A DNA stretch of 64,000 nt from Corythucha ciliata (lineage: Eukaryota; Arthropoda; Insecta; Hemiptera; Tingidae). The notes beneath the pieces were generated by a model. It ran no database searches and had not been told where the DNA came from. It was given only the letters and a program-made list of their open reading frames with translations. The stretch covers positions 9,176,001 through 9,240,000 of the forward strand of contig CM075937.1 in assembly GCA_038030265.1 (NCBI GenBank), read 5' to 3'. Below are positions 8,930 through 21,640 of the stretch, piece by piece. The position numbers and the translations under genes were made by a program. The number at the start of each line of letters is the position of its first letter. The stretch's first letter is position 1.

Positions 8930-11330
8930 AATGCGTCCCTAAAGATTTGGGAGGGGTGCAGACGTCGGTTTGACCTCAACTTCTCTCTTGTTACCCTACC
9001 CTTTTTTTCAAAATGTGTATCAACTAGAATGTGCGTCCCAAGAGCGGGGGCGTCGAAACAAAGTTACTCGAGCAAATTGCATCATTCGGAGTCGTTGAAA
9101 CAAGATTTAATCCGATAAGAATGATTGCAACCGTCTATTAACGGCTAGTTAATTACCAACACAACCCCTAAAGTCATAGTTTTAATCGACATCCCGTTCA
9201 TTATTCCACGGGTTGCAGGGCAAAATGTCCACAAAACAAAAATGGACGGCTGTTCTGTTGCAGTTATTTAGGTAAAAAATGTGCGTGTCTAGGAGTCCAT
9301 AGACAAAAAAAAAATAAAAAAAATGTGAAATTAAGCGTCCTTTCTTTTTCTTGTTTAGTAGCCTGGTTTGCCATTGAACTCTTCCACGAAGACGCAAGGC
9401 CCTTTGAGTCATTTTTCGAGCCAGAGGGGCCTGCCACTCTTTAGGAAGTTGACCTCACGTACTTAATGAACGCCATACTCACAAGAGTGATGGGAAATAA
9501 TAGATTTTTTTTTTTAATCCCCTGTGGCAGCTTTGAGCGGAAGGGCGTAAACTTTTTCTATCCTTTGAAGAAAAAAAAACGAAAAGAAATAAAATAAGGA
9601 AGCGACCTTGCAAGTAATTCAGTCAAGCTCTAGCCGGGTGAATGTTAGCGTTTCAGAGCAGAGTTAACGCTTGAATGAGCCGACAAAAGAAATTTTAAAA
9701 ACATGAGAAAACTTCATATCAAGGACTGTGAATTATTTTTATTGTTTTTGCGAACTTATGGAATTTAACACGGCGGATTTACACTCGGCACTTGCAAATA
9801 AATGAATCGAAGTGAGAGAGCTCACGGTCTTTACGCAACGCCTTCTTCTCAGGGCGAAATCGTCGTTGTTTTTTGTTTTCTCAGGCGACCAGAAATTCAT
9901 TATAATTCCAATTGCGTTAACTTTTATTTAGACCAAGACATCTCTTGGCTTTGTCCCTCTGGGCGCGGAGAAACGAGGGTGGTGTTTGCAAGTTTTTTTT
10001 CCTACAAGAGACGCTGTAATAGCTTCTTCGAGTTCACCAGCCCAGTTTTGCAAATCGTGACTACCCTCACCTGCCCACCCACCAATAACTAGTGACAACT
10101 CTTCCTAATGGGTTCATTCAAATTCCCCGTAATACTTGGAGGCATACTGAAAAACCATCAATATTTTGTTGCTCTTTTTCTTCTATTCAAGAATCGTGTT
10201 ATCGAAATAAACGACTTTGGCGATTCGCATCTCTCAAGTGGGATTGTTTAATTTTTACGCTAATGACGGGATGGGAACAAAAAAAAAAAAAAACTCTCAC
10301 GTACTTCTTACGTTTCCACAGAGATCATTCTCTTGTCAACACACCCATTCAGCTTTTTTTTTATTTAAAAAAAAAAGGTCAAGGACTGGGTCCAAAGCTT
10401 TAGGGAGCAACTTCTACTAAAAAAAAATCGAGTGATGTTATTCAATTCCTGCGCGGTCGCACACACAAAAAAATGAGCGTATGAAACATGGCTGGAAATT
10501 ATAGAAAACACTCCTTGAAACCAGTTCAATTTTATTTTTTAGGTCAAATTGACGACGATACACAATCCTCGCATACCTTTTGAGGAATTGCGAAACAAAT
10601 AAAATTTATTTTTTATGATGACTATAGATGGGTGGTGATGTTTGGCCGCACCCTCTGCGTTTGACTTGAAGGGTGCCCTTATTTTGTTTGATTCCCGAGG
10701 GTGGACATTTTTCGTTCGGTTTTGAAGAGGGCGACCATTCGTTATCGAAAGGTTCGAAAAACGGCCGCTTTTCTTTTCCCGTCTCATCGAGCATAATTAT
10801 TCAGCGGGAAAAGACTACGAGGCATGGTAGTACAGCCGGGCTAGGGTGAAGGTACGAGGGGGGGGGTATGGGGCGATAGATCCACCCCCCCCCCCAGAGT
10901 CACAGGTATACGAACGAAGGAGCATATACATAGTACCATAAGGAAGAGCCCCATAAAATCTCCATGAGCGTTTCAAGTTGAAGTTAGGTTTAGCAGATTT
11001 TCTGGACTTGAAGCAGCCCGAAAAGGTCCGAGTACACGTTCAGCTTTTTTCTTGGCCTTCAGACCCAACGTAGTAGTGTACCGAGGTACGGGGGGAGGGA
11101 CGGGGTTTCACCCCAGACCCTCTATCAGACAAAAATCGGTAATATTCGTGGCTGTAGCTGCTAAAAAGCCCTGATTCGAGGTCTCGCGATTCGACTTCCA
11201 GACTAAAACTAAGAAAAAAATCGCTGATTCGCGGTACATGGAGGCCATTCTGCGAATAAATTGTGGAAATCAACGCAAAAGTGTTGTATTTTGGCAACCC
11301 CCCTCCCTCTCTCGGTTAAAGTTGAAAAAA
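8930..11330. other. Long stretch without a recognised gene
   Basis: AT-rich DNA with A/T runs and a G-run/C-run pair at 10859-10896. The only parts that look familiar are 10943-10980, which nearly matches a piece of the gypsy pol fragment at 62123-62160, and F1-like units from about 11150 onward. Confidence 0.4.
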
Positions 11331-12028
11331 CACGTTATAATTTATTGACATATAAAAGACGCTTTCAGGTTAAAATTGGATAAAAATGGAAAATTCACAA
11401 CTGAAATCGCGTAAAATCGCCCATTCGCGTATGAAAAAGGGAATAGGATGCTGAATGGCCGCAAAATTCGGACAAAACGGTATTTCACAGCTGAAATTGG
11501 GAAAAATCGCTAATTTGCAGATATAAAGTTATGGATAAACCTTAATTCGCGGATACAAAATGAAAAAAATCACTGATTCGCGGCAAAAATTGAAAAAATC
11601 ACCAATTAGTGCAGCTAAAATTAAGAAAAACGTTAATTTTCAGTTCAAATTGGGGGAAAGTGCTAATTCTCAGTTAAATGGGTGGAAAAAATGGTAATTT
11701 GCAGCTTAACTTGAGCCAAAATTCAGGCTAAAATTCGGAAAAATGTCAAATTCATGCATGGCTATAGTACAATGTTAAAAAATACGCTAATTCACGGCTA
11801 TAACTGAAAAGAAGCAAAAATCTATACCTATAAAAGTTGCGTAAAGTTGCTAATGCGATGGTAAAATGTGAAAACCGCTAATTTGCGTGTGTATTTAGAA
11901 AATAAAATAATCAACCTGGTCAAAATTAAGAGAAATATTAATTTTAAGCCTTAAAATTGAGAAAATTGCTAATTCGTGGCTAAAAATGAACAAAATCGCC
12001 AATTTACAGCTAAAATTGCGCCAGACGC

Positions 12029-12034
<6 letters not shown>
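11330..12034 (+). repeat. F1 repeat field, orientation A (left half, split by a LINE)
   Basis: About twenty units such as ctaattcgcgg, cacagctgaaattggg and ggctaaaattg. The field stops at the poly(T) of the non-LTR element and resumes at 19264 in the same orientation, so it is one array cut by the insertion. Confidence 0.8.
12023..12034. repeat. Target-site duplication, left copy
   Basis: AGACGCCAATTT here is repeated exactly at 19264-19275. The two copies flank the non-LTR element. The last three T may belong to the poly(A) tail complement. Confidence 0.85.
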
Positions 12035-12059
<25 letters not shown>

Positions 12060-12254
12060 GGAGAGGGAGGAGGAAATGCCAGTTACGCACGGAGTGTGGG
12101 ACTCCCCGTGTCCGGGCCTACCCACTAAAACCTCCTCCCCAGGGCGTCGACTGCAAGGTCATTGGCCCGTCATCTGGCTTACACAGTTCTTTCACTCGTT
12201 GTCTCTACTTCTGTTTTATTCCTGTTTTAATTCGTTTGTAATCCGAGCTCTTTT

Positions 12255-15200
12255 TCATATATGCCTATGGACGCCCGCTTTCCGCAGGAACTCCAGGACT
12301 TCCCCAAGATGGCGACTTCCCGGTGCCAACAGGTCACCCAGTTCGATGTTTTGAAAACTAGGGCTACTCCAGTTTACTCCATACACCGGGCATTCCGCGA
12401 GAACGTGTTGCACGGTGAGTGTAGTTCGTTCATCACACCTTGTGCATAGAGGCCTTCGCTCTCTTGTCAGATGGTACCCGTGGGTCAGCCTGGTGTGGCC
12501 TAACCTTAACCTGTTTATGATGACTTCCTCCCTCCTGGTTAACACGTGTGTTTCTGTCTTCTGCTTTGTGCCGACAATCTTGATTGTTTGCTTCAGCAGA
12601 CTCGTTGACCTGTCCCAGCGATCTTGCCAGCAACGTTTGATAACTTCGAACAGCCTTCGTTTCTCATCAACGAGTCGAATCGGAGCAGGTGTCTTTGGTC
12701 GATGGTTAACGGCCGATGCTACTAAGGCCTTAACTTCAGCGTCTGCTGGTTCATCCAGTTTCTCCATACTGGCCGATACGAATAGAAAAGCACAACCGCA
12801 TGGGGACTTGCGTGATTAACTGCGTAGTCCAGTGCCCCTAGTATTGCGTACAAGTCCGCAGTATGCTGCGAAGCATCATCGGGCAGCGGAGAGAACCATG
12901 AGCGATGCTCTCTGACGTAGCATATGCTACATGCGCCAGCATCGGATCTGTGCCCAACAGTATAGATGTGCAACGCTCCAGGGTACTTCTTTTCTGCCCA
13001 GACAAGCGCATTTTCGTTCATGTCACGATCGTCGACTTTTCTGAAACCAGGTAACGATAGTTCCCATGCGCTCGCAGGCGACGCTTGAAGGCAGCAGAGC
13101 TCGGAGAGCTCACAACCCATCTCGCCCAGAAGCTGCCGGACCCTGACAAAGAAGGGGCGGGTACGTGTTGGTAAATTTGAATATGTTTCAAACATGTGTC
13201 CGTGCGCCAGATCACTGAGAAAGTGCCACGGCTTCTCCCTTAGGGATGCTGCGTATTGAAGCGACAGCTGCCGACGACGTAACTCCAGGGGTACCCTGGA
13301 TGACAGAACATACAGCGCATCTACAGGTGTTGTTCGGAAGGCACCCAGGGCTATTCTAATACCGCTTTGGTAAGTAGTGTCAAGTTGTTTAAGCCACGAT
13401 TTTCTAGCTGACGCATAGACTACTGCCCCATAATCCATCTTGGCACGAATGGTTGCATCTAAGATCCTTAGCAGCAAGTCCGAACGAGAGCTCCATTTAT
13501 GTTTCCCAAGGGTCTTTAATAGGTTTAAGTCTCGTTTGCACCTCTCGTTCAGCCCCGAGATGTGCTCCTTCCACCGAAGTGCCTTATCAAATCTAAGCCC
13601 TAGGAACTTGTGGCTGTCGACATATTCAATGTTTTCCCCTTCTAGAGTCAACAGTGGAAGGTCATGGGGCCTCCTCAGCCGACAGAAATGAATCGCCTTC
13701 GTTTTCTGCGCTGAAAAACACAGACCGTTTTTCGCCGCATTTGCCGCAAGGGTGTTGATTGCTTCCTGAACAACGTCAATCTGGACTTGGTCGGCAAATA
13801 TAGCTACGTCGTCTGCATAGAGCGAGATTTTTACTGAGGGGGGCCAGCCGCCCAATAGCCTCTTCATAGCAATCAGGAATACGGTGACACTAAGGACGGA
13901 GCCCTGCGGCACCCCATTCTCTTGACACCTTATGTCTTAAAGTGTGTTACCTATTCTGACTCTAAAGCGTCTATCCTGCAGGAAGTCTTTCACCACCCTG
14001 CAGAGATTCCCTCCACTGCCCCATTCCTTCAGTTGTTCCAAGGCTCCTCTGCGCCAAACTCGGTCGAACGCACTTTTTACGTCAAAGAATACCGCAGTTA
14101 CGTGGCTTCTTTCAAGAAATGCGTTTTGCAGGAAAGTCTCAAGGTACAGCAATAGGTCAATCGTGGATCGATCTTTCCGAAAGCCTGCCTGATACTTGTC
14201 AAGGAGTTCCCGCCTTTCTAAACTTGTTACAAGCCTATAATTAACCAGGGACTCAAAAATTTTTCCCAGACAACATGTGAGCGCTATAGGACGGTAGCTC
14301 TCAACCAACTGTGGATCCTTCCCGGGCTTACGGATTGGTATCACGACCGCCTGTTTCCACGCTTTCGGATGCACTTCCGTTCTTCATAGCAGGTTATACA
14401 GGTCGAGAAGCCGCTCCTTGGCCGCGTGTGGTAGGTGCGTGATGAGTTCGTATGGGACGTCATCGATACCAGGGGATTTCCCAGTCTTAAGGCCCTTTAA
14501 TACCTTTTCGAGTTCAACTGCCGTGAAAAGGGAGTTATAACCGTCAATGGGGTCAGTTCCAAAGTCGATGTTCTCCGTTTCGATACGCCTTTTTTCTTCC
14601 TGAAATATCTCTGAATAGTGGACGTTGGCAGACATACTCGATGGTAATAGTCTGCCAGGCAATTCGCCACGGTGCGCGGCCCCTCCAGAATATCGCCATT
14701 CGCCTCGCGGATCGCAAAGGGCCAAGAAATTGGTGACGATCCTTCGAGTGATCGTATCTTCCTCCAGACTCCACCTGCTGGTTCTTTTGACGTAATTGAA
14801 TTTATGTAGTCGTCCCGCGATTTGGTCTTTGCTTCGCACTTCAGCCTTCGCTCCTTGGCTCGTTTCCTCTTGAAGTCAACGAGATTTTCGAGTGACGGGT
14901 TTCTTTTAAGGTAGTACAACGCTCTTTTCTTCTCTCTATTCGCTTCTTTAATTTCGTCTGTCCACCAAGGCACAGGTCGCCGCGTGGGTTTCGTTGACTG
15001 GCGGGGTATCGACTCTTTTGCTGCTGCGATTATATTACTCGTGAAGGTGGCAACGTCGGCCTCTGGATTCCTTGTCAGATCACAGGCTCTGCTGTAGCTT
15101 TGGTATTTCTCCCAGTCTGCTTTGCGAAGATTCCATCTCGGGCCCCTTTCAGGGTCATATTGACGGGAGGAGTCGTGCCTAACAATCAACGGGAAGTGAT

Positions 15201-15846
15201 CCGAGTGGTGCAGGTCATTACATACACTCCACTCGAACGAACTTGCAAGCGATGGGCTGCATAGGGATATGTCTATTGCATCAAACAATCCAGAGCTTGA
15301 CGTGAAATGAGTTGCTGCTCCGTTGTTCAGGATGACAAGGTTGGCATCGTCAATAATTCTGTACAGTATTCTCCCCGATGTTGTAGTAGATCGTGATCCC
15401 CATGCCGAGTCATGCGCGTTCACATCCCCCATAATCACAAGTGGAGCTGGAAGCCCCCGAATTAATTGAATCAGATCATCCATGTTCCATGTCGAATCCG
15501 GTAGATAGAGCAAACATATCGTCATTTTAATAGGTGCACCTACCTGGACTGCCACCGCTTGGACGTTGTCCGGCTTAGTAAGCCTTGTCGACTGCAGTCG
15601 TTCACTGATGTACAGCGCGACTCCGCCGTGCCTGTGACCTCCTCGCCTAATATCGACTTCTCTACTGTACAGTAAGTACCCCCTGATGTCATACCGTTTA
15701 CTTGTCGAGAAGTGTGTCTCCTGAATCGCTATTACGAGTGGCTGGTATCTGTTAACTAGGAATCTAAGTTCGTCAGCTCTGCAGTGGACACCTCGAGGGT
15801 TCCATTGCAGGAATACATTTCTTCCGGCTCTGAAGTTGGTGGTCAT
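12255..15846 (-). pseudogene. Non-LTR ORF2: endonuclease, reverse transcriptase, RNase H (disabled)
   Basis: Four frame segments cover the protein: 15846-14497, 14839-14384, 14374-12722 and 12767-12255. The apurinic-type endonuclease shows QWNPRGV, QETHF, GDVNAHDSAWGS and SDHFPLI. The reverse transcriptase shows SYRPIAL, FDVKSAFD and the catalytic YADD at 13819-13808. The RNase H region starts IYTVGHRSDAGA, where the expected first Asp (YTDGS) is missing. The C-terminus has CTRCDERTTLTVQHVLAECP. Lesions seen: a frameshift near 14640-14680, in-frame TGA at 14384-14386 (probably a lost Trp codon), in-frame TAA at 13937-13939, and a frame change with loss of sequence near 12720-12770. The start at 15846 lies 245 bp after ORF1. 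In life this protein nicks target DNA and primes reverse transcription there. Confidence 0.88.
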
Positions 15847-17049
15847 TTGGATTTAACGCGTCTTGCAGTCACTATTATCATGTTCGAGATACCTCGCCTA
15901 TGTACGCCACATCGGGCGCACATACAGTTTGGCTTATAAAGTGAACAATGTACGTTAACAATAGTGTTTTCCAACAATGTGGAATAATTGTGAATCGTGT
16001 GAATACTTATCCAATAAATTATAATTAAAACTATAACTATCCAATTGTAAATCATGTGATTTTTTTTTTAATATATACGTATATTATTAGTTATACTGCA
16101 GTACTTGGTGGCTCCTCTTTTTCTTTTCCTTCGTTCCCTTGCTCTTGAGAGGTTCCATCCATTCCATCCCTTGGGGGCTTTCTTGCTCTTCCTTTCCCCC
16201 CTCCCCCCGGTTTGCGTTTCTTTTTTCTCTTTCGGTTCACAGCCTCTTCCCATTCCTGGGAGCTACTGAGGCTTGGAGATGTTTCTGCATCGTTTACTGG
16301 AGTCCTTGCCGTGCCAGAGTCTCCGCCAGCGTCTTCGAGAGGCGTGGCCAGCGCTTTGGCACTGTCTATCAGAGAACTTTCAAGATCCTCGACTCGGATG
16401 GTTCTGGCGTGGATAAAGGGTCTCTGTGGTTTGGGTGGAGGCATCATTTCTGCTGATGTTTTCGACGGAGGCGATAGACTCTCCAACTCTCGCCGGTCTA
16501 TGTTCTCCACTGGAGTTTCTTGATTGCCCTCTTGGGGTTGAGGGGGGGGGGCATACACTCAACTGATTTGATGTTTGGAGATCTTGACAGTTTAGGGGTA
16601 TCCGGGAGGTCTTGATTTTGTCCCACGCCTGCCTTTTCGATGGTGGCTTTTTCCCTCGTGCATGATGTTTTGTCGGATCTATCTTCTTCCATCACCGGTT
16701 TGCTACCGTCCGACTGTACTGTTCTTGGTGAGTGTCTTACCTCCTTTGGTTGACCTACCTTCTCTCCTTCACATACCTTCGGAGTGCTTGGAGGGAGGCG
16801 TTTCCCTATCGGTGGTTCTTTATTAAGCGATAAGGCTTTGGGGACCACCCGGCGAGTTTCGTGCGTTTGCTTGCTTTGTGTGTTTTCTCGTCGCTCATTT
16901 GTTCTCCCAGACAGACTCTGCCCAGTTTTGTCTGAGTAGGTAACACCCTCTTTGACAGTGTAGCCACTTTTTGCCAGATACCTAGCTTGGTAGTAGCTAC
17001 ACTTGTGGACTACCTTCATCCTCTGTGTTTCTTTTTCCAACTTATACAT

Positions 17050-17160
17050 AGGGCAGTCTCTCGTTCTGGCATTATGGTTCTCACCACAATTTCTACATTG
17101 AGGCTGCTCTGCACACGGCTCGCCCTTCTCATGTGCTATTCCACAGCCACAGACTGGCTC
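17050..17160 (-). repeat. 111-bp direct repeat, copy A
   Basis: Identical by eye to 17679-17789 (offset 629). It encodes the zinc-knuckle region and joins the C-terminal part of ORF1. Confidence 0.9.
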
Positions 17161-17678
17161 CGACCCGCGACCAGTCTCGGGGCCTGAAGTTCTCTTTTTT
17201 CACTGACGGCAACACTGGGACCACGGGGTGCCACTCTTTCCTAGCCCAGGCACAGTTTGGAGTTGGATTCGTGGTGGCCTATGGTTTCACGACTCGTAGA
17301 GGAGGGCATTTCGATGTCCGAACCAAGTACTGACTTTTATCAGGAGCATCAACTAGGTAGTGATGCCGCCTACCAGTGCGCGGTTGAGGTAGGCTTATCC
17401 TCAGCCAACTGGGAGGTGTGTATACACACCGAGCATGATTTTACTTGAAAAATCCGGTTAGGAACCCGTGCAGACCAACGGGTTGTAGTTTGTGCCCATC
17501 TGATGGAGCCTCACCTGACTGGGGCAGGTGGGGCGGCGGAAGAACGGTACCAAATGCAAAACTGAACATCTGCACGTAAATATCTCGGCTGCTTGCAGTC
17601 GAGCGGCGGGTGAGACCAAGAGGTCAGGTACCGCCGTTACTATGCTCATGGCACAAGTCATGACCATTCAGGGCACTC
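17161..17678. other. 518-bp filler inside ORF1, origin unknown
   Basis: Lies between the two 111-bp copies. I see no long open frame, terminal repeats or poly(A) tail, and no match elsewhere in the window. It does not look like ORF1 coding sequence. A host transduction or template switch during reverse transcription is possible. Confidence 0.6.
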
Positions 17679-17789
17679 AGGGCAGTCTCTCGTTCTGGCA
17701 TTATGGTTCTCACCACAATTTCTACATTGAGGCTGCTCTGCACACGGCTCGCCCTTCTCATGTGCTATTCCACAGCCACAGACTGGCTC
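17679..17789 (-). repeat. 111-bp direct repeat, copy B
   Basis: Continuous with the N-terminal part of ORF1. Identical by eye to 17050-17160. Confidence 0.9.
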
Positions 17790-18887
17790 TGCTTTGCAGG
17801 CCAGTGCTGTATGACCGAATTTCTGGCACCTGAAACACTGGAGCGGGTTTTGTATATAGGGCCGGACCTTGAACCTCAGGTACGCGCCCACCATCATCTC
17901 TGGGAGTTCATTTCCTTTAATTGTTACAATCACACTATTTAGCTTTTCTATATTACCATCGATTTTCCTGGTAAAATGCTTTGCACTTACTATATACTGC
18001 GTTAGCTCTTCCACCATTTTTTCTTCTTCTGCGTACTTGAGGCCGTCCGCATAGATTACTCCCCTAACAGTATTCAACCTTTCTGGTGCATCTGGAACCA
18101 CTGGGACTTCTCCTAACTTCTTCATGGCCTTGAGTTTTTCTGACTGCTCTTTAGTTTTGACTTCAATAACAAGAGTTCCACTCCTGGTCTTTTTCACATC
18201 TTTGACCTTTCCGGCGATCTTATCAATTTCTCTAGCAATAAGGAATGGTGAGACCGTCTCAAACGTCCCTTCCGCTCTTCTTATTACGATAAACCTTTCC
18301 CACGCATCTGCCACACCATTTCCACTCAACGTTTTCTGAGGAGATCTCTCTTTTCGGTCGTAGTTCCTAACGCCGTCAGCATTGTTTGCCTTTTTTGGTG
18401 TGGTTTTTTCCTTTCGTCCTGTCTTCAGAGGTGGTGATTTCCCCTTAGAAGGGCCTTCGTACGTTTCCATCGTATAGTTCTTCCTTTTCCTTTCACCGTC
18501 CGACATTCCATATGAGGCAAGCGACTCGGAGCTACTCGTTCTAGGTCTCAACTTCCTTATTCTTTCAAGTGATTGCATTAAGAACGGAGTTTGGCTTATA
18601 AGCTCACTCAGGCTCTCTCTTCTAGTAGGGGTTAAACTTTCCCCACCTTGCGGGGGAAGCATTGGGGCCGACCCTCCAGTGCTTCCATCCTGCTCAGCTA
18701 CGTTGTACACAGGTACGTAGCTGACGCTAAGTTCCAAGGGAGTGTCCGTGTCCGCGCGAGGGTCGCCCTGCGGGGCCTGATCACCCGCAGGGTTTCGAAT
18801 ATTCAGTCCGGCATTTTTATTGTTTTCGTCCATTTTGGGGGCTGTATGCATTTTATACCTGCTGCCAGGTCGGGCGAGAAATCTCAA

Positions 18888-19263
18888 AACCCTATAGTTC
18901 CGGTCCGTTTCCTATCCGTGTCCATGCCAAGTCAATCCTGGGGAGGGATATTAGGGGGAGGAAAGAAGGATTAAGGAGGGGGAGGTCAAGGACCTTGGGG
19001 TAGCTACTGGGCTGGGGTACGTCCCTGCAGCTAGGCTGGAGGACCCCGGGTTTGCCAAGCCCGTGTGACGCCGAGACATCACCCTGCGGGGTTCGGGGTG
19101 CCTGTGGCTAACGAGTCCCGACTCCCGGCTTTTCTGTAGGGGTGTGCTCCCTTAGACGGCTGCCTTACCAGGCAAACGGATCCGTCCACCCGCCCCCTTT
19201 AGTCGCCTCTTACGACACGCAGGAGGCGCGGTGGATGTATTCTAGCCCCCACTCCACAGGGGA
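18888..19263 (-). other. 5' UTR of the non-LTR element
   Basis: GC-rich, in contrast to the flanking F1 DNA. It begins CTTCCCCTGTGGAGTGGG next to the target duplication and contains GTCGTAAGAGGCGACTAAA. In this class the internal promoter lies here; no specific promoter motif is claimed. Confidence 0.6.
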
Positions 19264-19275
19264 AGACGCCAATTT
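19264..19275. repeat. Target-site duplication, right copy
   Basis: AGACGCCAATTT, an exact copy of 12023-12034. Confidence 0.85.
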
Positions 19276-21640
19276 GTGATTGAAATTGAGGAAATTCGCT
19301 AATTCACAGGTTTGAAACGATACGACGCGTCGCCGCTACGATTTTAAAAAAGCGCTAAATCGCGGTGCAACTTTTCAGGCTGAAATTGAAAAAAAAAAAA
19401 GCTCCAATTTGTGGCAATAGGTGAAGAAACCGCTAATTCGAGAGTAAACTGAGAAAAATCGCTCATGCATTGCGTATGGTGAATCCAAAAAATCCTAATT
19501 CGTGAAAAGTCCCACTATTTTGCGGCTAATATCGAGGAAAACACTAAAGAAAAACATTCATTTCCAGCTGAAACTGAGAAAAGTGCTAATCCCCTGGTAA
19601 AAAAAATAAAATAAAAATCGGTAATATGCAGGGGCGGAAACACAGATTTGTCCGGCCCGGGGCACCTCCGGAAGCCTCGGCTTGCCATTTTCTCAATTTT
19701 CCGTGAATTAGCAAATTTTCTCAATTTAACCCCCAATTAGTCATTTATCCTTACTATAACCACACAACATTAGCGTTTTTCCTCATTTTAGCCGCTAAAA
19801 TTATAGATTTTTATACCTTTCAGCCAGGAATTAGAGTTTTTCCCCAATTTTCGTCGCGAACTACGTAAAGGTTTTTCTGAATTTGGCTGTGGATTAGCGA
19901 AATTTGTCACTTTCTGGAACAAAGCTACCTTTAGAAGCTGCGAATTTGACGTTTTGTCCATTTAAATAGCAAATTGAGAGAAAGCTTGGCCTTTTAGGGG
20001 TAACTTCGCGGCTAAAATAGAGAGAATACGCTGTTCCCCAGTTTGTTTTTTTTAGGTCCGTAAGCGGATCAAGATGAGAAGGCGTACTAATATGCTGTTC
20101 TTGCAGGCAAGTACCAACGGTTGCAAAAAGTTGGGAAAAATCGCTAGAATTTATGGCAAAAACTGTTCAAAAGCCTTCATTCGTTGTATCTCGATGAAAC
20201 ATCCAGACCGAAATTAAGAAAAAATCGCTGATTCGCGTTGTATATAGATGCCGAAAATGAAGAAAAACCGCTAATTTGCTGTTGGTAAAATTGAGACGTG
20301 ACGCAGTTTTTGCTTTTCTGGAAGCGCTATGAGGAAAAAAATACCGCTAAGAGGCTATACGATAGAAAAAAACACGCTAATTCGGGGCTGAAATTGAGAA
20401 AAATAACAAATTTGCATCTGAAATTGCAAAAAAATTGTCCGTTCGCGGATAAAAAAGTGAAAAGCCACAATTCACAGCTAATTTTTAGAAATAATGCTAA
20501 TTCACGACTGCAATTGAGAAGAATGGCTAATTAGCTGCTAAAATTGGGACATAAGGTGATTCGCGGCAAAAATTGAGAAAAATAGCTTCTCTAATGAAGT
20601 TTGACAAAAAGCGCTACTTAGCGGCTAAACTTGGAACAATCCTATTTCGCGGACTTAATTGAAAAGAATAGATAATTAATTGGCAGCTAAAATTTGTAAA
20701 AAGTCCGATAATTTGTGGATAGTCTAGAAAAAACGTTCATTTGCGGATTCAAATGAAAAAAATCGGCTAATTCACGGCTATATTAGAGAAAACGCCAATT
20801 CACGACTAAAATTTAGTAATAACGCTGACTCGGGGCCAAAATTCAGCAAAAGACAATAATCTGTTGCTTCTGAAGGCAACTTCGGACGTATACCTGGAAA
20901 AAAGCGCTAGTCTATAGCTAAAAGTTGAAAAAAAAAAAAAAATTGCGGCCAATATTGAGAAAATCACTAATTAATTAGCGCGGCAGAAATTAACGAAAAA
21001 CGCTATACTTGCAGCTCAAAGTGCTAATTCACTGCTGAAAAGGTAAAAAATCGCTAATTTGCTGCAAAAATCGAGGAAAACTTCAATTCATGGCAAAAAT
21101 TGAGAAAAATCGCTAACATGGGATAAAAACGCTACTTCGCAGCTAAAATTAAGGAAAATCGCCTATTCGCGGACAAAGTGTAGAGGAAAAGCTCTGTAAT
21201 TCACGGCTAAAATTGAAAAATAAAACTTGAATTTTCGGCTATTTTATAGTTTTGAAATATTCTTAAATCAAATGCTCTTCTTAGGTAATTTTTTCTCGTC
21301 CACCTTCCCTCTCCCCTGCTCATTTTGCTAGACGCGCCCCTAAGGACACGGCGCCCCTGGGTGGAAGAGAAAAAACTACACACAAAGATCACAATCTGCT
21401 TTTGAGGAAAACGCCAAAACTCGTGGATAATTAAGAAACATCGCTCACGGGATAAAAACGATACTTTGCTGCTAAATTTGAGAAAATGAGAAAATTCATG
21501 GCTATTGGAGGGGGTGGGGCAAAACCGCTAATCAGCGGCTGAAACTGAGAAGAACGATACACTCGGCCAAAATTGAGAAAAGCGCTGATTTTAGACATTT
21601 TCAAGGAGCAAACATAGTCAGTTTGGCAATTTTTATAGCG
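19264..21640 (+). repeat. F1 repeat field (mostly orientation A, with a B block at 19680-19960)
   Basis: This is the right half of the field split by the LINE. Orientation A runs to about 19620. A GC-rich stretch follows (gcaggggcgga..ggcccggggcacctcc, 19628-19670), then B-oriented units to about 19960, then A units to 21640. A GC-rich block at 21290-21365 (cgcccctaagg..cgcccctggg) interrupts the array. Confidence 0.8.

Larger units (their letters stand above)
16091..18887 (-). pseudogene. Non-LTR ORF1 (gag-like, CCHC zinc knuckles), interrupted
   Basis: The N-terminal 400 or so codons (18887-17658) are hydrophilic. The zinc knuckles follow: CFRCQKFGHTALAC (CX2CX4HX4C), then a CGCG..H..C form, then CRNCGENHNARTRDC. 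The expected continuation, CPMYKLEKETQRMK, is found only after a 629-bp interruption, in the frame 17049-16498. A ten-G run at 16542-16551 marks a second frame change, after which a Pro- and Lys-rich tail (KRKKKRK) runs to the stop at 16091. ORF1 proteins of this type bind element RNA. The copy is non-functional as a single chain. Confidence 0.85.
12035..19263 (-). mobile_element. Near full-length non-LTR retrotransposon (I/Nimb-like, RNase H-bearing)
   Basis: An element of about 7.2 kb with, in minus-strand order: a GC-rich 5' UTR (19263-18888), ORF1 with CCHC knuckles (18887-16091), a ~245-bp AT-rich spacer, ORF2 with endonuclease, reverse transcriptase, RNase H and a C-terminal Cys/His motif (15846-12255), a 3' UTR and a poly(A) tail (poly-T at 12032-12059). 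A 12-bp target duplication flanks it. The two-ORF plan and the endonuclease + RT + RNase H order place it in the I superfamily; the exact clade is an inference. It went into an F1 field. It cannot move on its own because both ORFs carry several lesions. Confidence 0.9.

Noticed and set aside
12415..12819. Plus-strand ORF of 134 codons
   Set aside because: Antisense of the LINE ORF2 C-terminal region.
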